Notes: generated from the letters alone by a model not told the origin. 64,000 nucleotides of DNA from Orientallactaga sibirica (GCA_036365145.1 JAEOAD010000015.1:14997501-15061500), one strand, 5' to 3'. Counted from the first letter of the stretch, positions 44,236 through 55,679 are shown. Numbers and translations: made by a program.

Positions 44236-44534
44236 CTTGGGAATGCATCTTTGATGTAGAGAACTAGGAAAATGAAGGTGAAAGTGGGATTTGCCATATC
44301 TGATCTCAAGACTTACAACAGAGGAAAAGAATGTGATGGAGAAAGTTTAATTAATGAAGGCAAATAGTTCAGTTAGAACAAAATGAGGTGGTCAGAGTCC
44401 AGTGCAAATGGACACCTGGGAGATTGTGGCTTTGGCTGTGGCTGTGGCACTGTATGCCAGTGTTTGAAAGAGGGTAGACCTCTCAACAGGTGATGTGACG
44501 ATCACTGGATTCACTTATAAGGGAAGTTTGGGTT
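44236..44534. other. Unassigned non-coding DNA
   Basis: No element recognised. Confidence 0.4.
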
Positions 44535-45790
44535 TTTTAATTAGTTATCTACATAATGTGTATACAGCCATGATGGTACCATCATTAGCCTTCTTCCTGT
44601 TTCTCCCCCCTTTTGGGGATTGTGGGTCTTGCATTGTGGGGATAGCCATCAGTTATGGGGGTGAGGCAATGTCTCTGTGCATAATGACCCAACTTATGGC
44701 TCTAACAATCTTTCCGCCGCCTCTTCGGTGAATTTCCCTAAGCCATGTTGGGTTCATTTTAGGTTTATTTCAGTGATGATGTCATGGGAGTCTCTGTGTC
44801 TCTGGATCTCTGGTTTGGTAGGGGTTGAGTGTTCTCTGTGTCTGTCTCCTTCACCCCTCTGCTGATACCAGGTTCACTGAGCAAGCAGCACATTTGCTCA
44901 TTTCCTCAATTATTCTATGGGTTCATCTGGTGCCCTGGTGAGGTGCAATGGGCTGATTCTCTCCTCAGGTTCTACGTTCATTTGAAAAAGAGAAGCAAAT
45001 TCTCCAACGGAGAGTGAGGTCAGTGCAAGATACACAGATAACCATTATTTTTTTAGAAAGAATTAAATAGGTGTAGGTCCTCTTGTATTCCACTGTTGGT
45101 GGGACCTTGATATTGGAGAGCAAACTCATTTTTGGATATGGTTCTGACTTGTTTCCCAGTTCCAGGTATGGGTTCCGTTCCACTGAGCAGATCCATAAAC
45201 CAAATCAAGAGCAGTTGGCAACCCACCTTGGCTGTGGGCCACTATTGCACTTGTGTGAGCATCACTTCAGGTTGATTACTGCTGAGTAGTTTAGACTACA
45301 AATTGCTCAGACAGATGTTGGTCATTTTCCCCCAGTCACTCATGTAGTACACCTGAATCACAGGGGACTGGAGAGGGTAGGATGAAGACTAACCTCAACC
45401 TTCTTCTGTTCCTCTCTCTATCACTCCCTCTTCTTTCTCTCCTCTCTCTCTCTTTCTCTTTCATACTATCTATATTTTTTCTACCTTCTTTTCCTTTGGC
45501 ACTGACCTGTAACTCTCACTACCAGCATGTGGTTAACATCCACAATGAGTTGTTGATCAGTGAGACCTACAAGGTTTCCCAAATGAAGACAGATTTCTAT
45601 CAGAGTTCTTGATGACCCACCAAAGGTTAATGGTAAGAACCTGCTGCCAAAGACACCATATGCTGTTGGGATGGAACATGGAGTGACCTGGCTGGAATCT
45701 GGAAGAGAGTCAGTCCCTAGACAGTTAGCTTGTCTAGTGCCAGAAAGTACTAAATAAGCAACTAAGGAAAGTTTTAAAATCAGACACAAA
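44535..45790 (-). mobile_element. L1 3' UTR, probably twin-primed (inverted join)
   Basis: 44535-45370 is an L1 3' UTR on the minus strand, starting with a T-rich reversed tail (GGTTTTTTAATTAG). It shares AAGCAAATTCTCCAACGGAG (44994-45013) with the L1 at 57.4 kb. From about 45400 to 45790 the L1 3' UTR continues on the plus strand (AAAGGTTAATGGTAAGAACC, GACACCATATGCTGTTGGG, GACCTGGCTGG). The switch near 45370-45400 fits a twin-priming inversion. Confidence 0.6.
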
Positions 45791-45985
45791 TTTAACTTAG
45801 GATGGCTTCTCCATTTAAGTGCATAGTAGAGACCTCAAACTTCAGATGAAAGCTTTTGAACTACCCACTTTCTTCAAGCCAACAGATGGCAATTCTGGTT
45901 GTCCAGTTTCATTGCTCAGTTGGAATTCTTGTTTTTCATGTGATTTACAACTTAATCAATCAGAAAATCATACCATCTCATTCTA
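45791..45985. other. Unassigned sequence
   Basis: No element recognised. Confidence 0.4.
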
Positions 45986-46180
45986 TTCATTTATTTATTT
46001 GAGAAAAGGAGAGGGAGAGAGAGAAAAAGAGTGAGAATGGGTGTGCCAGGCCACTGAAAACGAACTCCAGAAGCATGCGCCACCTTGTGCATCTGGTTAA
46101 TGTGGGACCTGGAGAATCGAACCAGGGTCCTTTGGCTTCACAGGCATGTGCCTTAGCTGCTAAGCCATGTCTCCAGCCCA
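45986..46180 (-). mobile_element. Dip-like SINE, subfamily 1, antisense
   Basis: ATTTATTTATTTGAG reversed tail, purine stretch, CACCTTGTGCATCTGG, then TTAGCTGCTAAGCCATGTC and CCAGCCC at the head. Confidence 0.9.
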
Positions 46181-46420
46181 TTTTTAAAAAATTTTTAAAG
46201 AAAGAAAGACACACAGAGAGAAAGATAGAATTGGTGTGCTGGGACCTCAGCCACTGCAATTGAACTCCAGGCACTTGCACCACCTAGTGGGGCATGTGAG
46301 ACCTTGCACTTGCCTCACTTTTGTGCAACTGGCTTACTGGGATGTGAAGAGTTTAACATGGATCCTTACACTTTGCAGGCAAGTGCCTTAGCCCCTAAGC
46401 AATCTCTCTAGCCTCATTTT
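46181..46420 (-). mobile_element. Dip-like SINE, subfamily 3-like, antisense
   Basis: Abuts the previous SINE. Longer middle as in subfamily 3 (GGGGCATGTGAGACCTTGC, CTTTTGTGCAACTGGC), GGCAAGTGCCTTAGCCCC at the head. A CTCF-like core reads CCACTAGGTGGTG on the minus strand (46278-46290). Confidence 0.75.
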
Positions 46421-46990
46421 TTTTATTAATTAAAAACTTTGTTGTGTGGACAAATCATTTGTTGGTCCCATTCCCCTCCTCCTCACATCCATCCCACTGA
46501 GGGTCCTCCTCAGTGGAGTTATTCACCAGGAGTTATGGTTTATGGGTTATGAGCTATGAGAGCAGTAGTCATCATTGGGGGGGGAGTGCCTCTAGAGACT
46601 CCTTCCCACTCTGTGGTTCTTGCAGTCTTTCTGCTCCTCTTTTATAATGTTCCCTGAGCCTTGGTGGGTGTGTTATAAGTCTACTTTAGTGTTGAGCTCT
46701 CAGCAACTTCTGAATTTCTGCTTTGATATGTTTTGAGTGTCCTCGGTATTTATCATCATCTCTGGGGTGCAGGTTGTCAAGCTCACACTGAGAGCAGCAC
46801 TAATGCTTAACTGAAATCAATTCCTCTGTGATTTCACCTGGACCCTGGCTCATGTGCAAGAGAGGCTCATCTCAAAATATGAAGTCAGCTATCTTGTCAT
46901 GTTGATGGATTTTGGCTCTGGCTCAATCTTAAAAATACATCTGAAAACAACTAGTTATCATTACGCCTACTGCTGTACCCACACTTCTTC
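46421..46990 (-). mobile_element. L1 3' UTR/tail, antisense
   Basis: T-rich start (TTTTTTTTATTAATTAAAAAC), then CACTCTGTGGTTCTTGC, GTTCCCTGAGCCTTGGTGG, GTCTACTTTAGTGTTGAGC and TCACACTGAGAGCAGCACTAATG, a rodent L1 3' UTR layout also seen at 5.1-5.6 kb. Confidence 0.7.
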
Positions 46991-47079
46991 TCAGCCTGCA
47001 TGAGGATGGCAGCTTCTCTGCCTCTGGTTGTTCTTTTATGTTTTGTTGCCAACAAAACAGCTAAAATGCTTCTTTTCCA

Positions 47080-47420
47080 TTGTTTAACCAAGTCATGCAT
47101 CAGTCAAAAGCTTCCTTCATTGATTTCCTGCTGGACTCCTTTTATGAGCCTACAAGCCCCTTTATGATCTGCCTCTTGTAAGGTTTCTGCAGTCCCTCAG
47201 CTCGAGCCTCACTGGTCTCCTCCTGCTCCTCAAACATATCATGCAGGACACTTGTGCTTTCTGTTCCTTTCCCTAGGACAGTTGACAGATCCCACTTTTG
47301 CTCAGTCATTCACTTCTGTCATGTATCACCTTCTCAGTGAAGTCTACCATGATCATCCCATTGAAAACATACCTTGCTTGTTCTGAAATTCTCTTGATCC
47401 ATCTTACTCAGTGTACATAT
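47080..47420 (+). repeat. L2 3' region, first piece
   Basis: CTGGACTCCTTTTATGAGCC, CTTTATGATCTGCCTC, CATGTATCACCTTCTCAGTG, AAGTCTACCATGATCATCCC fit the L2 tail. The L2 continues after a microsatellite/SINE interruption and again after the MaLR. Confidence 0.6.
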
Positions 47421-47499
47421 ATATGTAGAGATATAGAGATAGAGATAGAGATAGAGATAGATAGATATACTGAAATTCTCTTGATCCATCTTACTCAGT
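47383..47499. repeat. 30-bp direct repeat flanking an ATAGAG array
   Basis: The 30 bases at 47383-47412 (starting CTGAAATTCTCTTGATCC) recur exactly at 47470-47499. Between them lie an ATATATG run and (ATAGAG)n/(ATAG)n repeats (47426-47468). Confidence 0.9.
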
Positions 47500-47526
47500 C
47501 TCTCTCTCTCCATATATATATATATT

Positions 47527-47709
47527 TCTTATTTATTTATTTATTTATGAGAGAGACAGAATGGTCACCAGGGCCTTTAGGCACTGCACTCAAACTCCAG
47601 ATGCAGGTGCCACCACGTGCATCTGGCTTATGTGGGTTCTGGGGAGTTGAACCTGAGTCTTTAGGCTTCACAGACAAGTGCCTTAATTGTTAAGCCATCT
47701 CTCCAGCCA
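47527..47709 (-). mobile_element. Dip-like SINE, antisense
   Basis: TTATTTATTTATTTATG reversed tail, CACCACGTGCATCTGGC, GACAAGTGCCTTAATTGTTAAGC and CATCTCTCCAGCC head. Confidence 0.88.
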
Positions 47710-49680
47710 CAGTCTGTGTTTTCATAGTATGTTTTCATAGTATAGTCATGTGTTATTCATAGTATGAGTCCCTTCTAAGTAATACATAATAAAACTTTCT
47801 TATAAATATGGCCGCTTTCCTTCCACTAGAATGTAAGTTCCATCAAGACAAGGATCTTTCTGTCTCTTTGATGCACCCCAAGTTTCTACCTGCACACAGT
47901 AGATGCATGTGGTGGTTTTAATCAGATGCCCCTAATAAACTCATTTGATTTATGGCAATTTGGGAGGTGGAGCTGTGCTGGAAGAGGTGTTGTTATAGCC
48001 AGTTCCCTTTTACCAAAATTCAGCTCAGTCTCTGTTGCTCTTTTCCATCTGCTATGGAAAGGAGGTGATGGCCAGCCTCTGCTCATACCATGCTTTTCCC
48101 TGTTATCATGAGGCTTCCCCTTGCTGTAAACCAAAATAAAAAATTTTCTTCCCATAAGCTGCTTTTGATCTAGTGCTTTGTCCCACCAATGACAAGGTAA
48201 CTACAACAGAAAAATAATACTAGTGGAGTGGGGTCATTGCTGCTAGAAACCTGACTGTGTGGCTTTAGGTTTCTTGGAACTGATTTGTGAGATAAATGTG
48301 GAAGGATCTGAAACCTTGTGTTCAAAGTGCTGAAAGCAGAGCTTGATGAACCATCAGGTCAGAGTTGACAGACCTAAATGCTTATGAAAGAACTATGGGC
48401 TGTGTATTCTAGACTTATGAAGGGAAGAAAGAGCTTTGCCTAGACTAGGCTAGAGGCAGCTTGTATGAGAGGCTAGCTGCACTCTTCCCATATCCTGACA
48501 CCTTCAGCATAGTTGAATTTAGAAGAAATGGACTAGTGTGAGCAGAAGGATATGGCACATAAAGAAATGATATAACCAGCATTGAGACTGAGCCAGCTTT
48601 TTGGCATTGGTACAGCAAGAATGCCAACTCTTTTAAAAGTGGGGGAGGTTACCGAATTCTGATGGTGTTTTCCTGCTCTTCAAAGATAGTTTTATCTCCT
48701 CCCACTCTTATTAACAAATTTGGTGGCCCATCTGGTACTATGGGAGTATAACAAAAGTGGAAAAGAAAGGGTCACTAGATTTGCAATGCATTTGTTAATG
48801 GCCACTGAGCAATGTGAGGCAGGGTTGTTAGATTCCCTGCATGGAGACCTGATAGAGCCTTGAGGATTAACCATGGCTTGCAGTGGACTCTCTAGGACTT
48901 TTGGAAGATACTAGGACTGTGGGGTGGCTACCAAGGAGAGCTGCTGGTTGGGGATGGAGTTTTCTCCTGGTTTTTAAGCAGCCCAGATACAAGGGTGGAA
49001 TTGGAACTACAGAGACTTCATCACTGGTTACAGTTGTCAGACCTAGAGCTACAGGATTTTATGTTTGCCCTCTTTGTTTTAGATCTTGAATTGATTAAAT
49101 CTTTTCTTGTATTGCCATATTTTGCAATGTGTATATTTACTCTGTGCCATTATGTACTTTAAGTTTTACAGTTCACAGTTAAGAGTCTGGAGACTATGGG
49201 GGATGTGTGAATAGTGCTGGAATTGATAAAACAATAGGTACAATTAAAGTTGGACTGAATGCATTGCATTTTACATCATTAATGGTTGTGATCTTATGGG
49301 GTCACTGACAGCCTGTGGTGCTTGAATAAGATGTCCCCCATAAACTCATATGCTTTGAATGCTTATTCCCAGCTGATGGCAACTTGGGAGGTAAACTTTG
49401 CTGGAGATGTGTTTTGGGTATTATAGCCAGTTCCCCTTTGCTAGAGTTTGGCTTAGTCTCATGCTGCTGTTTTCCACCTGCTGTGACAAAGGTGATGTCT
49501 AGCCTCTGCTCATGCCATGCTGTCCTATGCCATAACAGAGCTTTTCCTAGATACTGTAAACCAAAAGGAAAACATTCCTTCCATCAGCTGTTTTGGGTCA
49601 GATGCTTTATGCCAGCAATGAGAAGGTAATTACAATGCTCAGTAAATGTTTGCTAAATAAATGAATCAAAGATTTCATCT
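47710..49680 (+). repeat. L2 3' end split by a MaLR element
   Basis: 47810-47907 reads CACTAGAATGTAAGTTCC, ACAAGGATCTTTCTGTC, GCACACAGTAGATGCA. After the MaLR, 49635-49680 continues ATGCTCAGTAAATGTTTGC and TAAATAAATGAATC, the normal L2 terminus. Confidence 0.75.
47908..49634 (+). mobile_element. MaLR-type element with both LTRs and non-coding interior
   Basis: The 5' LTR 47908-48205 (TGTGGTGGTTTTAATC ... GTAACTACA) and 3' LTR 49314-49634 (TGTGGTGCTTGAATAAG ... GTAATTACA) are family A LTRs in the same direction. The 1,108-bp interior has no gag, pro or pol frame, as expected of MaLRs, which rely on other elements. Flanks ATGCA (47903-47907) and ATGCT (49635-49639) fit a 5-bp duplication with one change. 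The empty L2 site can be read across it. Best evidence that family A LTRs here are MaLR-type. Confidence 0.8.
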
Positions 49681-50468
49681 AAAAAAAATAAAACATTGAA
49701 ATAACTAGAAAAAATAATATATTCTATTCTACAATATTTATACTCAAAACTATTACATGAAGTTGATATAGAAATTAGACAGCTATAGTTCTATAAATGT
49801 GTAAAAAGCTAGGACATAAGCTAAATTCATATATTGGTCATTATCTCTCAAAAGAGAGTAAATTGGATCTCAGGATTAGGACAACTGGGATCTAAATTCT
49901 GCAGGAAATTTTTGTTCATTGGAAAATATATAAAAATCTGGCATATGATATGATATGAACCTTATTTAATTTTGGGTAATGAATATACGATAGTTTGTCA
50001 TATTATTCTTTGTATTTCTCTACATAAAAATAGATACGAGTAAAAATACAAAGAATAACTTGGTAACGCTTGGTCTGGTTCATAATTACTTATTACTCTA
50101 AGATTAATAAATGAAAATGCAACTATATTAATGGTCCAATTGATTTTCATTAATTGAACATATTAAAGTTAGTTCCAAATGGTCTTTCAAAAAGCTTTAC
50201 CAATTTTGATTATTACTTTTAGTGAATACATCTAGAGAGCTGCCAACTCATTGCACCTTTGCCAGTTGAAGTGGAATCATCATTTTTATCATTGCCAAAT
50301 TACTGTGTGAAAAATATCATAATCACTTTGATGACTTCCCGGATGTTTCAACATATTTTCACATATGTATTGAAAATGCTTAAGTACATTTTCAGATATT
50401 TATTGACCCTTTATTTTTCATTAATAATTTTTCCATACCCAAATTAAGTATCAGCTCTTTATATCATG
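49681..50468. other. AT-rich unassigned DNA with a perfect inverted repeat
   Basis: TTATTCTTTGTATTT (50003-50017) and AAATACAAAGAATAA (50044-50058) form a 15-bp stem with a 26-base loop. No transposon family recognised. Confidence 0.6.
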
Positions 50469-50668
50469 AAACTTGCTTAGGCTGAGGATGTAGCTCAGTT
50501 GATAGAGTGCATGCACTGACTCTGGGTTCCAGCTCCAGCACTGCATAAAGCCAAATGTAGAAGTGGAAGCAGACAGATCAGAAACTCAAGATCATCTCCC
50601 ACAACACAGTGAGTTCCAGGCAAGCCTGGGCTACATGACAGCATGTCTCAAACCATAAATAAATAACT
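50469..50668 (+). mobile_element. ID-B1 composite SINE (B4-like)
   Basis: Begins GGCTGAGGATGTAGCTCAGTTG, the tRNA-Ala-derived ID head with a box A, followed by GGGTTCCAGCTCCAGCACTG. Then B1-like GTGAGTTCCAGGCAAGCC, TGGGCTACATGACAGCATG and a CTCAAACC end. Confidence 0.65.
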
Positions 50669-50751
50669 TTCCAAAGCTTCTTTCTTTCTTACTAATTATA
50701 TTTGTAGTTCATTGTTCCTCTTTTAAGTATCAACTCTTTATTTGGGGGAGG

Positions 50752-50893
50752 AGTTTCAAAATAGGGTCTCACTCTAGCCCAAGCTGACATGGAATTCACT
50801 ATGTAGTCTCAGGGTGGCCTCAAACTCGTGGCAGTCCTCCTACCTCCACCTCCCAAGTGCTGGGGTTAAAGGCGTGCACCACTACACCCAGCT
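50752..50893 (-). mobile_element. B1-like SINE, antisense
   Basis: TAGGGTCTCACTCTAGCCC, GGAATTCACTATGTAGTCTC, AGGGTGGCCTCAAACTC, CAAGTGCTGGGGTTAAAGGC, CACTACACCCAGC: the complete reversed B1. Confidence 0.92.
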
Positions 50894-50937
50894 CAACTCA
50901 GTTTTTACCATTGAGTTTTGCTGGACAGTTACTTATT

Positions 50938-50974
50938 ATGGGCCTTAACCACTAAGCCATCTCTCCAGCCCCAG
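50938..50974 (-). mobile_element. Dip-like SINE head fragment, antisense
   Basis: GGGCCTTAACCACTAAGCC and ATCTCTCCAGCCCC are the first 35 or so bases of the SINE. The rest is missing. Confidence 0.75.
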
Positions 50975-52292
50975 TTACTTATGTAAATATTATCATCTCT
51001 ACTAAGCTTGGAAAGTATTTCTCTACTGACAAATTCTAACTAAAATCTTAATGTTTATGAATTCTAACTTTAATTCATTTTAGTGTATGATTCAATATGC
51101 TGTATTCTATTTTTAATCTTCTGCAGTTTTCTGTGAAGGGTCTTATTGTGGATTTATTTCATGGATATTCTGCTTAGAACTTAGGGGTCATATCCTCATT
51201 CAATTCTGGAAAATTTTCAAGCATTGCTTTTCCAATGTCTTCATGAGGTGCATTCTGTGTCATTAGATGTGTTCTGATTTAAGCACATTCTTTGGTAACC
51301 TTTTGTACATGCAATACGCTAAATAAATAACTGGCATATATTATCATACAATAACTGATACATCAAAGTGAATCCTTAATATCCATTTTTTTGTCCTACA
51401 CATTCATGTCCTTTTTCTTGCTTTTTACCACACTGCTTTTCTTGTCGTGGCTATGAGGCATGCTTCATGCTGGCTTCATAGCTCTCTCCTTTATAATCTT
51501 ACATTCCTATTGACACTTTCCTGTTGCATAGAGTAGTGACACAGACCGGCCAAATGAAAGTGTTATCCTCAGGGACTTACTGGAAGTGAGAAAATATAAA
51601 CAACATACAAACAATAATAAACACTAATTAAATGCTAAAGTGCTGTATCATTAGTCAAAAAATCATTATTGATCCCTTTACCAATTTTTGCACAGAGTGA
51701 TATGAGCAGAAGGGAAGGGATAACAGTCCTCAGTGTTGAGAGGTTGTGTAGAGGAGGGCACAGGGAGCTTAGTCTTTGAGGCTAATTGGCATTCACTAGG
51801 CAGAGGAAAAGGTATGTGTGAGGTCACTCTGAGCAGAAGGAAAAGCATGGGCCAAGACCAAGGTATGCAGGTGCATGGGGAGTTCAAGAAGTTCAGACAA
51901 ATCCACCTTAGCATGAGTGTGCAGCCAGGGCAAGCAGCAGATTTTCTTTCTGCTCAGCACACCTGGATGCTCATGCCCTGGCTCATGTCAAGGTGATTGG
52001 GTATCATGGACATTTTTGAATAGCACAGGGACTCCCTTAAATCCACATGTAGGGGAGAGCAGCTCTCAGGCAGTGCTGATGAGATGGGGGCAGGTGGCAA
52101 AGCCAAGGGCATCTCTATCCAATAGAAATACCATGTGAACTACATATGCTCACTCAATTTCTTAGCTACCATATGCAAAAGAATAAAAAAGCAAGTGAAT
52201 TAATATCAATAATGTACTTCACTTAATCCTATTTCTGTATTTAACCAATTTAATGTATTTAATTTATTCAAAACAAAAATTTATCAGTAATA
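50975..52292. other. Unassigned non-coding DNA
   Basis: AT-rich in its first half. No gene or repeat named over about 1.3 kb. Confidence 0.4.
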
Positions 52293-52435
52293 CCAAGTGT
52301 GGTCATGCAGGCCTGTAATCCCAGCAGTTATAAGACTGAAGCAGAAAGATGAAGATGAGTTCAAAGCCAGCCTGAGGTACGTGGAAAGTCTGAGGGTAAA
52401 CTGAACTATATAGTGAGACCTCGTCTCAAAACAAA
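52293..52435 (+). mobile_element. B1-like SINE, diverged
   Basis: CCAAGTGTGGTCATGCAGGCC, TGTAATCCCAGCAG, GAGTTCAAAGCCAGCC, GAACTATATAGTGAGACC, then CTCAAAAC. Confidence 0.8.
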
Positions 52436-52689
52436 GTGATTTTGCCTGTTCATTCTGAGTTTTCAATGCATATTTTACATTTGTAGTGTATTTTCTATTT
52501 GGACTAGATATATTTCAAGGCTTAATAGCCACATGTGCTAGTGGCTAAAGTTAAACAATGTAGTGTGAATAAATAGTGAGAAGAATGGACAAGAACAAAC
52601 CAGAGAAAAATTTCAAATGTAGAAATTAACATTTGCCCTGCTGGGTTTAGGCTTGTTTTGGACTAATCATTCATTCTTTGATATTTGTC

Positions 52690-53235
52690 TCTTCCTCCCT
52701 TTTGAAATGCGAATATTTACTCTGTGTCCTTGTATATTGAGAGTCTATAACTTCCTTTCAAAAGTTTTATAAGGGCACATAACTCAGAGTTTTCCTTTCC
52801 CTCCAGAAGAGACTCTGAATTTCAACTTTTGAACACCATTGGAACTGGTAGTATTTTGAACTCTTTGAGGTAGACTAAATGCATTTTACAGTCTGACTGA
52901 GACATAAACTTTTTCAGGGTTAGGACAATGAATTATCCTCCTATAGGCTCACCCACTGGTGGTGCCACTTTATGAATGTGGAAACTTTGGGAAGTTGGAG
53001 GAAGTAGACCAGTTGGACATAACCCTTGAAGATTATACCAGTTACCCAGTCCCCTCCCCTTCCCTCTGCTTCCTGAACAACATGAGTTGAGGAATTTCCT
53101 CTGAAACATGCTCCTACCACCGTGGTGTTTTGTTCAAGTGTGTGGGACCAAGAAACCAAGTAGTTATTCCTCTGAAACCAGGACCCTCCCTCTAGGTTGT
53201 TCTCTCAAGTATTTTGTAACTAATAAAAACCTTTA
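52690..53235 (+). mobile_element. MaLR-type interior end and 3' LTR, diverged
   Basis: 52700-52930 resembles the end of the 48.2-49.3 kb MaLR interior (ATTTACTCTGTG, GACTAAATGCATTTTACA). It is followed by an LTR-like stretch: CCTCCTATAGGCTCACCC, ACTGGTGGTGCCACTTT, GAAACTTTGGGAAG, ending with TTTTGTAACTAATAAAAAC. Confidence 0.5.
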
Positions 53236-53244
53236 GCTCTCTGT

Positions 53245-53530
53245 GCCTCTAATGGTGATTATATTTGAAGATAGATGATTAAGTTAAAATGAGACCATTA
53301 TGAAGGCCTAATCCATCCTGTAGTGTCTTTATAAGAAAGGGAATTTGGCTACAAATAAATTTATCAGGAGAAAGGAATATTTGAGGACATAGTAGCCAAG
53401 AAACCATTGATAGGCCAAGAAGAGATGCCCAAGAGAAACCAACCCTAATGACACCTTAATCTCAGACTCTGAAACTTCAGAACTGTGAGAGAATAAACTT
53501 CTGTTGTTTGAGCTCCCACTCTACAGTGTT
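53245..53530 (+). mobile_element. Old MaLR LTR fragment (MLT1/MST-like)
   Basis: AAGTTAAAATGAGACCATTATG, GTGTCTTTATAAGAAAGGG, AACCAACCCTAATGACACC, TTAATCTCAGACTCTG, AACTGTGAGAGAATAAAC, TTCTGTTGTTTGAGC. The 3' half of the LTR is best preserved. Confidence 0.65.
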
Positions 53531-54162
53531 TTTGTCTGTGGGAGAAGGGATAGGAAAGTTATCATTCCACAGGGATCTAATCCCTAGATATTATAGTATT
53601 ATGCCCATTACTAAAGCTGCATCACAAGTCTAAAAGCAGAATGGCAACTAAATGACATGGCCAACACAGTGAAGTAGGTTCTTTAGTGAATACAGAAAAA
53701 TGACCAAGCTTTAGGACACGTAATTACTTCTCCTCTTGGGATTACATTTTCCAAGGGTCTACAAGTATAAAATAACTACTTCATAATGTTATTGAGAATA
53801 TTCAGTAAAATTTTTCTGTATGGAGCTTTATAGCTAAGTTAATAGTCAATCACTAATGTTATCTAGTACCAGGTGAGCTATTTATTGTGGGTTCTCATTT
53901 CAAAGCCTTCTTGGTTTTAAGTGCCTGAAGCATGTTATAGAGATTACACTTAATTACAATTCTTTATAGAAATTATTAGCCCAAGGCAGACTATTTCAAT
54001 AGATTTTCCATTTGAATCTTAAATGATACCATGGTTTCAGACAAGGGTATAACTCTCATCTGATAATAATCTTCTGAGTTCAATGTGACTGGCTTTAGAC
54101 AAATGGCATTCCCATGGCTCCCATCTCTAGTGAGATGCAGGCATATTAAAAATTTACCAGAG
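53531..54162. other. Unassigned non-coding DNA
   Basis: No element recognised. Confidence 0.4.
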
Positions 54163-54163
54163 G

Positions 54164-54370
54164 GCTGGAGAGATTGCTCAGTGGTTTAAGGTGCATGCCT
54201 GCAAAGCCTAACAACCCATGTTCAATTCCCCAGCACTCACATAAAGCCAAATGCACAAAGTGGCACATGTGTTTGGAACTTATTTGCAGTGGCTAAAGGC
54301 CTTGGTGCACCCATTCTCTCTGTCCCTTTCCCTCTCTCTTTCTTCTCCTTGCAAATAAAAATAATATTTT
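54164..54370 (+). mobile_element. Dip-like SINE, subfamily 1
   Basis: GGGCTGGAGAGATTGCTCAG head, GCCAAATGCACAAAGTGGC, CT-rich part, GCAAATAAAAATAAT tail. AATTTACCAGA flanks both ends (about 54153 and 54378). Confidence 0.9.
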
Positions 54371-54489
54371 TTAAAGAATTTACCAGAATTGAGGAGCTTC
54401 ATCTGCTATGGCTTGCCTTCAATCTACCAGGAGCAAATGGTATAAAACAGAGGACATGGATAGGATTTAAAGGAGAAAATAGTTATAAT

Positions 54490-54680
54490 TATGTCTACCA
54501 TTTTTAACACCTACTATGTGCCAAGCACTGGGCCAGGTAATTATAAGTTTCACAAAAGCCCTTCACTGAAGGTATCATTATGAAGATTATAAAATAAAGG
54601 CAACATAGATGAGTGAGGTCAGATAACCCTAAATTCACTCAGCTAATAAGAAGTAGTGTGAAGATTTCAATCCAACTTTG
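54490..54680 (-). repeat. MIR SINE, antisense
   Basis: CACCTACTATGTGCCAAGCAC, TGGGCCAGG, GCCCTTCACTGAAGGTATC, CACTCAGCTAATAAGAAGTAG: the reversed MIR order. Confidence 0.75.
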
Positions 54681-55394
54681 AAGAGGAGAAAGAGAGAAGA
54701 TTGAAAAGGAGAAAAAAGACATGGGAGGGAAAATAATGGAAGGAATGGAAGAAAGATGAAGGGAAAAGCGAGGAAGAGTGAGTGAGCAGAAAGAAGGAAA
54801 GAGGAAACAAGAAGAGCAGTATGGATCTGAATGACAGAGAAAGAAGCATCTCTTGGGAAATTTGAATCTCTCTTGGAAATAAGGTCCAAATGGGAGCAGT
54901 CTATGCTTTGTGGGCATTACCTTCCATCCTTTTTAGAATTTCTCTGTCACCAAGATGTGACATGTGAAATTCACCAATGCTCCTTCTAAGAAAAAATACC
55001 TTCCAGATGACAGTTCCCAAAGGTCGGTTGCTTTAAAAAGCACCCACCCACTCCTCAGGACAGGATGACTGTATTCCAGAAAACTTTGCCAGATACTCTA
55101 GATGAAGGCAGGATTCTTACAGCTCCAGGGGCATAAGATGAGCCCTGAGCTTACAGGGCTTCCTCCTGACACCTGCATTCACTGTAGTGCACACTCAACA
55201 GTATCTACGTACGCAAAGCAATTCTGATTTAGGTGTGACAAATTCAAGAAAAGCTGAAGAGCTCTTATAAGAAAAAGCTTTCCAGCAAAAGAAAGCTTTG
55301 CCAGCAAATGATAAGAATGGAGGAAAAAATAGGTTTAAAAGACAATACTGACTAAGACATAAGAAAAACAAAACAAATAATCACAAGTCATAAT
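54681..55394. other. Unassigned DNA, purine-rich at start
   Basis: 54680-54830 is GGAAAG-rich. Nothing else named. Confidence 0.45.
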
Positions 55395-55641
55395 TATCTC
55401 AGAATTCACACGAAAGTTGTACAGATTCTAGGGGTGCAGGGAACTTCTTTTTCTGGTCTATGAATCCCAACCTTTAGATCCTTGTCTATTCCAACAAAGA
55501 ATTGAGGAAACAGATTCTGAAAAGGTTAAGTTATAAGGTTTATTTGATAAAATGGGTAATCAGGAAAAGGCTAGAATGGTGGAAGGGATTTCTAGGGAAA
55601 TTGAAAAATGGCCAGAGCTTAAAGAAATACACAAACGCACA

Positions 55642-55679
<38 letters not shown>

